A program made the position numbers and the translations under genes. From Belliella alkalica (GTDB lineage: Bacteria; Bacteroidota; Bacteroidia; Cytophagales; Cyclobacteriaceae): 64,000 nt of DNA. The first letter of the stretch is position 1, and each line of letters begins with the position of its first letter. Below are positions 17,941 to 26,903 of the stretch, piece after piece. The notes under the pieces are model-generated. The model was not told the DNA's origin. It was given only the letters and a program-made list of their open reading frames with translations, and did no database searches. The stretch lies in the NCBI RefSeq assembly GCF_022549785.1, contig NZ_JAKZGO010000010.1:62001-126000 (forward strand), read 5' to 3'.

Positions 17941-18872
17941 TCTTTTTTGAGGAAAATCTCTGCCATCATGCACCTAGCACTTCCTCCTCCTAGTTTTTCT
18001 ATAGTTGGAATCTTTGGGGTGATTATTTCTGTGTACTTGCTGATATTTTCTTTTTGGGCTTTGCTCAATGAATCAAAGGCCGCTTGGGACATGACAGTGA
18101 ATTTCTCACCTTTTTTATTTTGTACCTCTAGCATATTTCCTGCAAAGTTGAATTTTTGCTTTGCAGTGATTGGAATGATTTTCTTCCCTGAATTTTCCAA
18201 TTTAGACTGTAGATTCAATCTTTCCGTAGTATTTGGAATACTTTCCAGGCAGACAATTGCTATCTCAGACCCTATATGCATCATTACATTGGTGTGGTAG
18301 ATAGGCGATGCCACTCCATTGATAATTTGTGTTGCGTCAAAATCTACAATGTCAAATTCAAGTAACCTACCCAAATATTCCAAGGGTACTTGATGGGTTC
18401 TCAAAGATCTACAGGCATAAGCTATTTGGTTCACTCTATCCAAAATTAGACTTCCTGTTCCTTCTAAAAACTGTTCGTCCTGTTCAAAAAAACTAAGGTC
18501 AATAATTTCACTTACCTGATAACCTGATTGTATCAGACTTTCAATAATGTCTTTTCTCCTCTCCAATCTTCTGTTTGGCGAAAACATCGGATATAATATC
18601 ACTTTTCCATCTTCATGCGTACTGAACCAGTTATTTGGGAAAATCGAATCTGTTTTTTTGGGTTCAATGGAATCTTCAATCACAATAATCTCTAAACCTT
18701 TACTTTTCAACAATGCCACAAAACCATCAAATTCTATTTGCGCAATATTATTGATTTCGTGGCTGTCTCTTTCGTCTTGTTTTTGATAAAAGTTATTGGC
18801 AGCAGTTTCAGGATTGAAGCCAAAGTTTGCAGGGCGAACCATTAAGATGGTAGAGGAGGTTTGGGAAGGCAT
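17937..18872 (-). CDS. CtlX-type amidinohydrolase (arginine deiminase superfamily)
   Basis: The 311-residue protein belongs to the amidinotransferase/arginine-deiminase fold. Visible landmarks are 'ILMVRPANFGFNPETAANN', 'IFPNNWFSTHEDGKVILYPM', 'LEGTGSLILDRVNQIAYACRS', 'YHTNVMMHIG' and the C-terminal 'GGGSARCMMAEIF', where C301 is the probable nucleophile. This pattern fits the family named citrulline utilization hydrolase (CtlX) or the arginine deiminase-related proteins of Bacteroidota. It would act on a guanidino or ureido substrate in the cytosol. It is transcribed alone and convergent to the SulP gene. An arginase lies at 55.3 kb, but a shared pathway is not shown. Confidence 0.85.
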   Translation of the reverse strand: MPSQTSSTILMVRPANFGFNPETAANNFYQKQDERDSHEINNIAQIEFDGFVALLKSKGLEIIVIEDSIEPKKTDSIFPNNWFSTHEDGKVILYPMFSPNRRLERRKDIIESLIQSGYQVSEIIDLSFFEQDEQFLEGTGSLILDRVNQIAYACRSLRTHQVPLEYLGRLLEFDIVDFDATQIINGVASPIYHTNVMMHIGSEIAIVCLESIPNTTERLNLQSKLENSGKKIIPITAKQKFNFAGNMLEVQNKKGEKFTVMSQAAFDSLSKAQKENISKYTEIITPKIPTIEKLGGGSARCMMAEIFLKKD

Positions 18873-19006
18873 GTTTTTGTTATTAAGCTTAAATTTACCT
18901 GTTTTTTTTTACACTTGTAAAATTTTGCTTTGATGTAAATTATTTATTTTTCTAGTCTTTTTGGGAATATCTATTTTATAAAATTGTATAATTATGTAAT
19001 AAATAG

Positions 19007-19843
19007 ATGAATATTATGATTCCAATAGTGAAGACTATTACATTTATTGAAGAACTCATACATCAGAATAGTGCTCCAGTAAAATTCTTATGTGATGATT
19101 TCAATACTTATTATTGTAAATCTACATTGAATGATTCGGGTCATGATTTTTTGGTTTATGAAATTATAGGCAATAGGTTGGCTAATTATTTTGAAATTGC
19201 GTCACCTGAAATAGCTTTTGTTCAATTTAATACAGAAGCTATGGGGTCTTACTTTTTTCAAAGGAACTTTAATGTAGAAAATGAAGATATTTTGTTTGGT
19301 TCTAAGTATATAGGTATTAATGATCACCTTGACAAAACAGGCAAGTTTACTATTAAAAACAGTAAAGAATTTTCTAAGTTATCAAACCCAGCAGACCTTT
19401 TGAAGATTGCAATAATGGATATTCATTTAAATAATTCTGATAGGAATGAAGAGAATTTTAATCTTCTCTTTCAAACAAAAAAGAGAAGCTATTATGCAAT
19501 CGATCATGCTGCAATTTTTGGTGGGCCTGCAATGAAAGGAAGGTTCACTCCTAGAGGAGAGCCTTCTTTAGGGCAAAAGTTGCTGAGTTCTTATCTATTG
19601 AAAAATGTACTTAAATTCATATCTTTCGAAAAAGTTGAAGAAATCGTAGAAAATTACTTTTCGAAATGTAATGATGCATTGGTTCAGGAAGTTAGAGAAG
19701 TATTTGATTCTTTACCAAATACTTGGGAGATAGATTTAGGACTAGAAGATAGAATTCTAGAATATGTCCTTAATAATACTAGGTTAAATCTGCTAGAGTT
19801 GTTGATTAAAGATAGGATTTACGAAATCAAAAAAAAGAAATGA
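19007..19843 (+). CDS. HipA-like (HipA_2-type) kinase
   Basis: The 278-residue protein resembles the stand-alone HipA-like kinase domain family. The catalytic loop NNSDRNEENF gives D145 as catalytic base and N150 as metal ligand. D166 in YAIDHAAIF takes the DFG position, and K26 or K38 near the start may bind ATP. It has no N-terminal HipA extension and no HipB repressor beside it. The next gene begins inside its stop codon (4-bp overlap) and resembles DUF3037 proteins, which are recurrent partners of this kinase family. Codon use looks more AT-rich than in neighbouring housekeeping genes, consistent with acquisition. Whether it is a toxin, a defence kinase or a regulator is unknown. Confidence 0.78.
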   Translation: MNIMIPIVKTITFIEELIHQNSAPVKFLCDDFNTYYCKSTLNDSGHDFLVYEIIGNRLANYFEIASPEIAFVQFNTEAMGSYFFQRNFNVENEDILFGSKYIGINDHLDKTGKFTIKNSKEFSKLSNPADLLKIAIMDIHLNNSDRNEENFNLLFQTKKRSYYAIDHAAIFGGPAMKGRFTPRGEPSLGQKLLSSYLLKNVLKFISFEKVEEIVENYFSKCNDALVQEVREVFDSLPNTWEIDLGLEDRILEYVLNNTRLNLLELLIKDRIYEIKKKK

Positions 19844-20697
19844 AAAATCTCATTGTTACAATATCTATTAAGCTAAATGATCTTACTGATGATGCGATTA
19901 CTGTTGGTTTGTTAGCGTTCAATGAGCAAGTTGCTTTTTATGATTTCTCATATGAAAAACTAAAATCAGCTAAACCCCTTCTTGATAATAATTCTATGTA
20001 TTATTTGGAGAATGCACTGATAGAAATGGGGAAAGCTTTTCAGATTGAAGGGGTGAAAAATGAGTTGGATTTTAAAGGTGAATTACTTAACGAAAAGTAT
20101 ATAAGTTATTTGTCAAAATATTCTAATGGAATCTTGAAAATAAGTGAACCAAAAGGATTAGCAACATTGCTCGATAAACACACTTTCGGGAAGTTGTTTA
20201 GATCTTTTGTTGGTACAAATCCTGTGAAAAATACGGTCAATGTTTCAAATAGTTTGAGGAGGGGAATGATTAATATCCTGAAACATGAAGTATTTGAAAG
20301 AATTGATACTCTTTATCCAATAGATCCGACAATAATTAATGGGATATACGCTAGACATAGGTTGGATTTTATAGGGGTCAACGGAAGTCCTTTTGCAGGA
20401 TTGGCAGTGGACTTTAACAAGGAAGAAGGAGAAGTTGGCAAGACAATACTGACTTTTAGAAATATAGCCAAAGGCCTTGCAGAAAAGGCAAATAAAAATG
20501 GTATGAGTTCAGGAAGGTATGAAGTTTATTTTAATGAGCCTGAATCTATGGAAAACAAGAGGCTTTTGGATATAGTTATGAAGGATAAATCCAAAGGGTT
20601 TGAAATGATAGGTTTTGATAAGATAGATAGTGTGATTAAACGTTTAGAAGGGGGTGGGTTTAAGAAATTTTCTAGTTCAAAATTAGCATTAATTTAA
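19840..20697 (+). CDS. DUF3037-like partner of the HipA-like kinase
   Basis: The 285-residue protein starts 'NLIVTISIKLNDLTDDAITVGLLAFN', which has the layout of DUF3037 N-termini (a beta strand, an acidic turn, then '-VGVILF-'). The rest is a mixed alpha/beta protein with 'FGKLFRSFVGTN', 'LRRGMINILKHEVFERIDTLYP', 'IYARHRLDFIGVNGSPFAGLAVDF', and no membrane segment. It overlaps the kinase gene by 4 bp and is surely co-expressed. The DUF3037 link rests on the N-terminus and on context, so the family call is moderate. It may be a substrate, an inhibitor or an adaptor of the kinase. Confidence 0.65.
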   Translation: MKNLIVTISIKLNDLTDDAITVGLLAFNEQVAFYDFSYEKLKSAKPLLDNNSMYYLENALIEMGKAFQIEGVKNELDFKGELLNEKYISYLSKYSNGILKISEPKGLATLLDKHTFGKLFRSFVGTNPVKNTVNVSNSLRRGMINILKHEVFERIDTLYPIDPTIINGIYARHRLDFIGVNGSPFAGLAVDFNKEEGEVGKTILTFRNIAKGLAEKANKNGMSSGRYEVYFNEPESMENKRLLDIVMKDKSKGFEMIGFDKIDSVIKRLEGGGFKKFSSSKLALI

Positions 20698-20785
20698 TTT
20701 TTTTTTTAGAAACTAAGGTTACTATCCATAATGTTCCATTTCCGGTACAACGAGACTTTGTAAGTTAAGAATAGACTTTCATAAA

Positions 20786-20813
20786 TAGCCACTTGATTCA
20801 AATCAAGTGGCTA
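20786..20813. terminator. Stem-loop between two convergent operons
   Basis: TAGCCACTTGAT and ATCAAGTGGCTA form a perfect 12-bp stem with a 4-nt loop (TCAA). It lies between the stop of the plus-strand kinase pair and the stop of the minus-strand lipoprotein operon. The T-tracts on both exits are weak, so it is a likely but not strong shared terminator. Confidence 0.6.
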
Positions 20814-20869
20814 AATTGGTTAATGGTTTACTTATTTTTAATATAAAGGTATTGGATGATAAATCTTTA

Positions 20870-21643
20870 TTAGTCCTCGTTTGGAACACCTTCGATGTTG
20901 GAAATTTGAGCCATGTAAGGTCTGATTGGACTCCAGTCATCTACTGACAATCCTCTCAAATCCAACGTTGCGCCACCGTTTTCAGAAGCACCTGGAGTAG
21001 TGTCAAGTAATGCACCTGCTGCCATCATTTCACCCAATACAGTCACATCAGTCACACCGGTGTTTCTCATGTTGATTCTGTAAAGAGTCGTGAAGTTTTT
21101 GATAGTAGTCAAGCCAGCATTTCCCATAGGTACTTCTCTTAGGATAATTTCTTTCATTCCAGTGTTTTTAGATAAAGGACTGATATCCGTAATACCTCTT
21201 GTAGTATTGGCATTGAAATATGTCAATGTAGTGTATTCAGAGATAGGAGTAAGGTCGGTAACGGCAGTGTTATTCATTCTCAAATACTCAACTTTTTTCA
21301 AGTCTTTGATAGGAGTAAGGTTAGTAACTTTAGTGGTACCGAAATGCAGGTAAGTTAGGTTTTCTGCGAATTCAAGACCAGTCAAGTCAGCTATTTCACT
21401 GATAGTTCCAGCGAAATCGTTACCACCATCAATTGTAAGCTCTTCTAATCTAAGCATATCTTCCGATGTGATTGGAGTAGAAGCTTCCAATTCCAAAGCT
21501 AGTCTTACTTGAGTAGCTAAGTTTGTGTCTGGGATATTTACAATTTGAGGTGTATCAGGTTCTGGATCATCTGAACAGCTAAAGCTGAATACGGCCACTA
21601 AGCAAAGGGTCAAGATTGACCAAGATTTGATAAAATTCTTCAT
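20870..21643 (-). CDS. Leucine-rich-repeat lipoprotein (internalin-like)
   Basis: The 257-residue protein has a lipoprotein signal with the lipobox FSFSC followed by SDDPEPD. About five 22-residue leucine-rich repeats follow ('LTYLHFGTTKVTNLTPIKDL', 'VEYLRMNNTAVTDLTPISEY', 'LTYFNANTTRGITDISPLSK', 'YRINMRNTGVTDVTVLGE'), the spacing of internalin-type LRRs. It should be tethered to a membrane and bind a protein or ligand. It is the last gene of a four-gene operon behind a TonB receptor, 11 bp after the phytase-like gene. Confidence 0.82.
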   Translation of the reverse strand: MKNFIKSWSILTLCLVAVFSFSCSDDPEPDTPQIVNIPDTNLATQVRLALELEASTPITSEDMLRLEELTIDGGNDFAGTISEIADLTGLEFAENLTYLHFGTTKVTNLTPIKDLKKVEYLRMNNTAVTDLTPISEYTTLTYFNANTTRGITDISPLSKNTGMKEIILREVPMGNAGLTTIKNFTTLYRINMRNTGVTDVTVLGEMMAAGALLDTTPGASENGGATLDLRGLSVDDWSPIRPYMAQISNIEGVPNED

Positions 21644-21654
21644 TTTGTTTGTGA

Positions 21655-22620
21655 TTAGTTGATTTTTAAATATTTGTATAGGTTAGGTTTTGTAGTACTG
21701 TTAAGCTCTTCACTTAGTGTGAAGTAATTTCCATCTGGATCAAAGCAAATGGCTTCACCCTGAGGTTCTCCTGCATATGGTGCCTTGATAGGTGTTCTAC
21801 TTAGCATTTGCACCATGCTTTCATCTTCTTCTTTTTCCCAATAGAATATTTCCTGTCTGTTTTTGATCAGTACTTTGTCTCCTGCTAGATTGCTCGTGGC
21901 AGCAGATGTTTCTCTGAAGCCAAACTCACCAGCCTTAAATGCCACGTCAACAGCTTCCGTTTTTTGTGGATATGGAAGTACATATAGGAAGGAGAACACA
22001 TCTCTTTTGGTAGCCAAGAAAATATCAAGAGTAATGGGGTCAACCAATAGCCCTTCTGTATCATGACTTCCATCTGGGAATCTAAAATCTATCTTATCTA
22101 TTTCCAGATTAGAAAGCGTTACCGTCTGCCCAGAGTGTGACTCTTGATATTCAGGTTCTTTGAATCGGTATATTGTGTAGGAACCTCTTCTTTCTTGATT
22201 GTCACCAGTATCACCGATATATAGATACGTTTCACCTTCTTCAGGGCCATAAGAAATCTCTATGTCTTCCCAATCTATATTTACTGTTCCTTCGATTCTA
22301 TATCTGGTAATTATTTCACCGGTTTCGGCATCGATGAGGAATAGCATGTTTGTATTTCCTGAGTCTTGATGTGACCAAAGCTTCCCTGGGTTTTTGTAAC
22401 TATATGCCAATCCTGATGCTTCTCTTAGTGCTACAGTCCCTTTTATTTCAGGCAATGGATTCCATTTTTCTGAAAAGGGCATTGAAAAAGTATTGTAAAC
22501 AGCTTTAAATGGTTCATGAGTTGACCAATTATAGCCAGTTTCAATAGGGTTGGAATCATCGATACATGATTGGCTAGAGATAGCAAAAATTATCATGATG
22601 ACTAGAAAATAATACTTCAT
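21655..22620 (-). CDS. Phytase-like / SdiA-regulated-type beta-propeller lipoprotein
   Basis: The 321-residue protein has a lipoprotein signal (lipobox SSQSC, then IDDSN). Propeller-like sequence follows: 'LREASGLAYSYKNPGKLWSHQDSGN', 'NIDWEDIEISYGPEEGETYLYIGDTGDN', 'YTIYRFKEP', 'HDTEGLLVDPITLDIFLATKRD', 'GEAICFDPDGNYFTLSEE'. The D-x-E-D and E-G/A-L/I segments recall the esterase-like phytase domain and the YjiK/SdiA-regulated propellers, both calcium-binding folds. Enzyme activity is not shown. It is encoded behind a TonB receptor and a beta-helix lipoprotein, so a role in capture or processing of the receptor's ligand is plausible. Confidence 0.7.
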   Translation of the reverse strand: MKYYFLVIMIIFAISSQSCIDDSNPIETGYNWSTHEPFKAVYNTFSMPFSEKWNPLPEIKGTVALREASGLAYSYKNPGKLWSHQDSGNTNMLFLIDAETGEIITRYRIEGTVNIDWEDIEISYGPEEGETYLYIGDTGDNQERRGSYTIYRFKEPEYQESHSGQTVTLSNLEIDKIDFRFPDGSHDTEGLLVDPITLDIFLATKRDVFSFLYVLPYPQKTEAVDVAFKAGEFGFRETSAATSNLAGDKVLIKNRQEIFYWEKEEDESMVQMLSRTPIKAPYAGEPQGEAICFDPDGNYFTLSEELNSTTKPNLYKYLKIN

Positions 22621-22634
22621 AAGGTTCTAGTATA

Positions 22635-22661
22635 AATGGAGCGGAAATTTTCCGCTCCATT
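22635..22661 (-). promoter_or_regulatory. Intercistronic hairpin
   Basis: AATGGAGCGGA and TCCGCTCCATT form a perfect 11-bp stem (5-nt loop) between the beta-helix gene and the phytase-like gene. There is no T-run, so it may protect or separate the mRNA segments rather than end transcription, lowering expression of the two distal lipoproteins. Confidence 0.45.
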
Positions 22662-22671
22662 GAGAGTTTGA

Positions 22672-24072
22672 TTAGTTTCTTGTTCCGAATGCTCCGAAGT
22701 GAGCTTTTGGAGCAGGAGGAGCGAAGTTTAACGCTCCGTCCAAAGAAGTATAAGTAGCATGAACAGGTTCGAAATCTGTTTTTCCACCAGTTAAGGCTGG
22801 AGAACCTGCTTTCAGATGGAAATCTGCATTTGCTGGAATAGGGTCAATGTTTCTAGCCAAAGGATCAGTGCTTACATTTGAATTACCACCAAAAGTGAAA
22901 GTACTAGGATCGTAATTTTCAAACATTGGATCATTTTCTCTTGGAGCACCAGCAACGTCAGTAGTAGGAATTGGAGTTCTAGGATCATTTCCAATCAAGC
23001 CAACTGAGGTTGTAGCACTTGTAGGGTAGAATTCATCTGTGATTGTTTGTACTGCACCATAGTTCCAGTTGTAACCATAATTGATTGATTCCACTCTTGG
23101 CTGAGATTCACCTGAGACTAGTCTTAATCCAAATCTGTTGTTTACCAAAAGGTTGTTGTGAACATCACCATAAGCGTCAGATTCATAGTTTAATCCCGCA
23201 CCTCTACCTGGCTCAGATCTTCTGTAACCTGAGTTTAGGATAGTGTTGTTGTAGAAATTAGTGTGACATTTACCTCTTTCTCCTGGCCCTGTATCAGCTG
23301 ATTTAAGACCATTTGTAGCAAGGTTGTAAAAAAGGTTGAACCCAAAATCACCAGAAGTTCCAGCTTTGATATTCACAGCATCACCACCTGTACCACCTGT
23401 TACTTCGAAAGTGTTGTATGTCATCAAGGTTTTTCCACCGTTGATTCTGATTGCATCATCTGGGCAGAATGCTATTCTTGAATTATTCAAAACAAAGATA
23501 CCATCCTGTCTCATTTCATTTTGTCTGATGTAGTAGATAGCATAACTAGCATCTCCAGCACTCAATTCTCCACCGCCTCCAGTGGATGGTTGAGCCATTA
23601 CATTTTCTTCTCTTGTAGCACCACCAGCATGGAGGATATCAGTGTAAAGGATCACCAAGTCACCAGCTACATTTGTACCAATTACACCACCCCAAAGTTG
23701 TCCAGTTCCATTGTTTTTTGGAGAATTGATAAGTGCTTCAGAAGCAGTTAGGGTAACTCTTGCACCTTCTTCTCCTAAAATGTACAATGATCCCAAAACC
23801 TCAATAAACCATGCTTCACCATTTGTTCCTTCTTGAAATTCAAGTGTAACTCCAGCAGGGATTGTCACGGATTGGTTTGCAGGTACGGTCAAGTCACCAA
23901 CAACCTTATAAGTCTCACCTCTTTCAAATTCAATCTCATTCATGTTTCCAGAAATACCTTCAAGGACTTCATCCGGATTTTCGTCGATAGGATCTCTTTC
24001 TCCATTATCATCACAGCTCATGAAAGCCATTGATAATAATGCTAATAATAGCAGTGATTTAATCGTTTTCAT
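22672..24072 (-). CDS. Right-handed beta-helix lipoprotein
   Basis: The 466-residue protein has a lipoprotein signal (lipobox AFMSC followed by DDNGERDP). A region rich in short parallel-helix-type strands begins 'TYKVVGDLTVPANQSVTIPAGVTLEFQEG', followed by 'NSRIAFCPDDAIRINGGKTLMTYNTFEVTGG', 'FNLFYNLATNGLKSADTG' and 'VHNNLLVNNRFGLRLVSG', and ends 'APKAHFGAFGTRN'. The pattern fits the parallel beta-helix/pectate-lyase-like repeat superfamily, with no catalytic set recognised. It lies 29 bp after the TonB receptor and is probably a surface or periplasmic partner of it. Confidence 0.8.
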   Translation of the reverse strand: MKTIKSLLLLALLSMAFMSCDDNGERDPIDENPDEVLEGISGNMNEIEFERGETYKVVGDLTVPANQSVTIPAGVTLEFQEGTNGEAWFIEVLGSLYILGEEGARVTLTASEALINSPKNNGTGQLWGGVIGTNVAGDLVILYTDILHAGGATREENVMAQPSTGGGGELSAGDASYAIYYIRQNEMRQDGIFVLNNSRIAFCPDDAIRINGGKTLMTYNTFEVTGGTGGDAVNIKAGTSGDFGFNLFYNLATNGLKSADTGPGERGKCHTNFYNNTILNSGYRRSEPGRGAGLNYESDAYGDVHNNLLVNNRFGLRLVSGESQPRVESINYGYNWNYGAVQTITDEFYPTSATTSVGLIGNDPRTPIPTTDVAGAPRENDPMFENYDPSTFTFGGNSNVSTDPLARNIDPIPANADFHLKAGSPALTGGKTDFEPVHATYTSLDGALNFAPPAPKAHFGAFGTRN

Positions 24073-24101
24073 ATTTATTCTAGTTTAGTTGTAATTCTGT
24101 T

Positions 24102-26903
24102 TTAAAGTGTGTAGCGAACGCCCAACCTGAATGACTGTCCAAAAAGGTCCCTTCTCACGTTTGCAATATTGAAAGGATCAGTTTGATAAGGGTATGGGTC
24201 AGTTGGGATTGTAAGTGGTTTTTTGATGTATAATTGATATGGTGTGTTAAGGATGTTGTTGACTTTCGCAAAAATCACCATGCCATTTTTGAAACCTTTG
24301 TCTATTGAAAAATCCAATTGAGTCATCGGTTTCATGTATTGGTCAGCACCCAAGAATGGGGAGACTACCGCTATCCTTTCACCTGCATAATTCCCAACCA
24401 ATTGGATATCCAGCATGGCATTTTGGTTTTTATAAAGTAAACTCAGGTTTGCGATGTGGTCAGACTGTCCCTGTAGCGGACGTGTTTGGTTCACCACTGA
24501 ATTGGTTCTGTCTTCATTTATCAAGACTTTGCTAGTCATGATTTCAGAATTTGTAAAGGTGTAATTCATTCTGATACCAAACCGGCTGAAATACTTGGTG
24601 AAATCGACTTCTACCCCAAAGTTCGTGGCATCAGCAAAGTTTTGCGGTAGAATGGTCCTTGGGTTCGTAACTGTGCCATCACTTTCAGGTTGAGGGAAGC
24701 CATATTCTATAGGATCAATTATTTTTTTGTAAAATACCCCTATCAATATTTGGTCAGCACCAGACGGGAAAAACTCATATCTCAAATCAGCACTATGACC
24801 GATGGAAGGTCTTAAGTTTTCATTTCCTCTTTCTGTAAAAAATGAATCACCTCCTCCTGCACTTCTGATTGTTGGTACTATTTCATAAAAACCTGGTCGG
24901 CTTATCCCTTTGAAATAAGTTGCTCTTAGATTTGTCTTGTTGTTGATGCTATGTTTGATGCTAGCAGAAGGGAAGATGTTTAAATATTCTTGTTCCTTTT
25001 TAAGTTCAGTATTGTTACTATTTGCTGAGATTGAATTTATTTCATATCCCTGAAAAGTTTGCTCTGCTCTCACTCCAGCTTGGAAGTTGGTTTTGTTTAC
25101 CGTTACACTTGCATTGACATATCCTGCATAGATATTTTCATAGGCATCATACACAAGGTTACTTCTGTCCCCACTTCCTAAAGGGTTTGCCATTGCAGTA
25201 AATCGAACTTCTCCGAAATCATCCCAATCAACCCCTCTGAATTGCCCGAATATCTGTGCATAATTGTAAAAGTTAAAATAGTTGTCTCTAACTTTATTTC
25301 TTCCCAATGCTCCAAATAGGATTTCGGTTTTATCATTGATGATATTGGGGTTGTATTTGAAATCTAGGTAAAGCGAAATATCATCATCTCGGTTTCTTTC
25401 CCAAGCTCTAGAGTTTCTCGTGCCTTGGAAATATAGGGATTCATTGATGATTCTATTTTCTTCAGTGATCAGCGTACCTGCTCTAGAAAACACCCCGTCA
25501 TCAGGTCTGTCATTTAGGGCAGAAGAGTAGATCGCCATCCAGTTGGCCTGAAGATTTGGTAAAAGCTGATGTTCTCCTCTTAGATCCGCTGTGCTTATCG
25601 ATTGGAAAATATTGCTAAATCTTGTTATTGGATAAACAGAAATGTTTGTAGTAGCCACAAAAGACTCTCTTCTCACTTGATCCCTTACTCTGAATTCGTT
25701 CAGAAGATAGTGCCCTAGGTATAAGCTAAACTTATTATTGGGATTTAGATTGTAATCCAATTTCCCATGAACAGCTGCTCTTGTTTGTTGGGAACTTGTT
25801 TCTCTTTCAATCAATCTTCGCATATCCAGTGGATTGCCTGGGTTGAAGTTTGGTTCTGGAGCATAGAAGTAATTGGAAACTGGACGGTAAGAGTTTTGGA
25901 AACTTCCACCGAGCATCACCCCAAGTTTCTTGTCTAAATACCTGTTTCCAAAAGTGAGATTTGCAAAGATATCAGGCATTGCCTTGCTTAAATCTTTGTT
26001 GATCATGTTTTCTACAGGAAAATCATCAGGTGTAGCTCTATAATTTGGACCGAATTGTTCCTTTGGAGAAAGCTTGTTCAAGTTGGAGCGATCATAAGTT
26101 TGGAATGGCCTATCAAAATTCAGAGCATTGTAGCCAATTTGAAAGTCTCCTTCTATCATCAATTGTTCGGGAGCACTCTTCATCACCATGTTGACAGTTC
26201 CGCCTATCGCATCAGCTTCCATGTTTGCTGTGAGTGATTTATAAACTTCCAATCTCTCCAAGAGTACAGCTGGAAAAATATCTAAAGGAACGAATCTATT
26301 TTCATTGTCCGGAGAAGGGATTTTGATGCCGTTGACTAAGGTGTTGTTGTACCTTTTGTCCATTCCTCTTACGATAGCGTATTGTGGATCACCACTTGCA
26401 TTTCTTTCTATAGAAAGACCTGAAACTCGTTGGATCACATTTGCTACAGTGATGTCAGGAGATAGCTGAATTTGTCTAGCAGAGATTACATTCAGGACAC
26501 TTGCAGAGTTTCTTTCAAGTTGACGTGCTTGGATATCAGTTCCTCTTGCACCTGAAGTGACTACAAATTCCGAAAGGACTGATTCATCAAATTTGAGATC
26601 AAAATCCTGAGTAGCTGTAGCACTTGGACTATTTACTACTACAATGGTATTGATGGTAGCATAACCTACGTAGGAAACAGTCAGATTGTAAGTGCCTTGA
26701 GGGATATTATTGAAAGAATATACACCGTCAAGACCGGTAATAGTAGTATTCCCATATGCCGCATCGGCACTTTTGATGACTACATTGGCACCAATTAGGA
26801 GCTCTTTACTAGAAGTATCTCTGATTTTTCCGTTAATCTTAGCAGCAAACAAATCAGAAGAACCAATTAGTAAAAATGACAATAACAATAACTTGATCTT
26901 CAT
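24102..26903 (-). CDS. TonB-dependent receptor with carboxypeptidase-regulatory-like domain
   Basis: The 933-residue protein has a signal peptide (...SSDLFA) and a CarboxypepD_reg-like domain (about 22-105: 'KINGKIRDTSSKELLIGANVVIKS', 'YNLTVSYVGYATI'). The plug domain (about 120-240) has 'NVIQRVSGLSIERNASG', 'AIVRGMDKRYNNTLVNGIKIPSP' and 'IGGTVNMVMKSAP'. A 22-strand-type barrel follows, ending 'FRLGVRYTL'. No SusD gene is nearby, so it is not a SusCD pair. It heads an operon with three secreted lipoproteins. The substrate is unknown; the phytase-like partner and the direct repeats upstream make phosphate-containing ligands one option, which is inference. Confidence 0.92.
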   Translation of the reverse strand: MKIKLLLLSFLLIGSSDLFAAKINGKIRDTSSKELLIGANVVIKSADAAYGNTTITGLDGVYSFNNIPQGTYNLTVSYVGYATINTIVVVNSPSATATQDFDLKFDESVLSEFVVTSGARGTDIQARQLERNSASVLNVISARQIQLSPDITVANVIQRVSGLSIERNASGDPQYAIVRGMDKRYNNTLVNGIKIPSPDNENRFVPLDIFPAVLLERLEVYKSLTANMEADAIGGTVNMVMKSAPEQLMIEGDFQIGYNALNFDRPFQTYDRSNLNKLSPKEQFGPNYRATPDDFPVENMINKDLSKAMPDIFANLTFGNRYLDKKLGVMLGGSFQNSYRPVSNYFYAPEPNFNPGNPLDMRRLIERETSSQQTRAAVHGKLDYNLNPNNKFSLYLGHYLLNEFRVRDQVRRESFVATTNISVYPITRFSNIFQSISTADLRGEHQLLPNLQANWMAIYSSALNDRPDDGVFSRAGTLITEENRIINESLYFQGTRNSRAWERNRDDDISLYLDFKYNPNIINDKTEILFGALGRNKVRDNYFNFYNYAQIFGQFRGVDWDDFGEVRFTAMANPLGSGDRSNLVYDAYENIYAGYVNASVTVNKTNFQAGVRAEQTFQGYEINSISANSNNTELKKEQEYLNIFPSASIKHSINNKTNLRATYFKGISRPGFYEIVPTIRSAGGGDSFFTERGNENLRPSIGHSADLRYEFFPSGADQILIGVFYKKIIDPIEYGFPQPESDGTVTNPRTILPQNFADATNFGVEVDFTKYFSRFGIRMNYTFTNSEIMTSKVLINEDRTNSVVNQTRPLQGQSDHIANLSLLYKNQNAMLDIQLVGNYAGERIAVVSPFLGADQYMKPMTQLDFSIDKGFKNGMVIFAKVNNILNTPYQLYIKKPLTIPTDPYPYQTDPFNIANVRRDLFGQSFRLGVRYTL

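Noticed and set aside
20870-26903. SusCD-type polysaccharide utilisation locus
   Set aside because: No SusD gene or glycoside hydrolase is present beside the TonB receptor.
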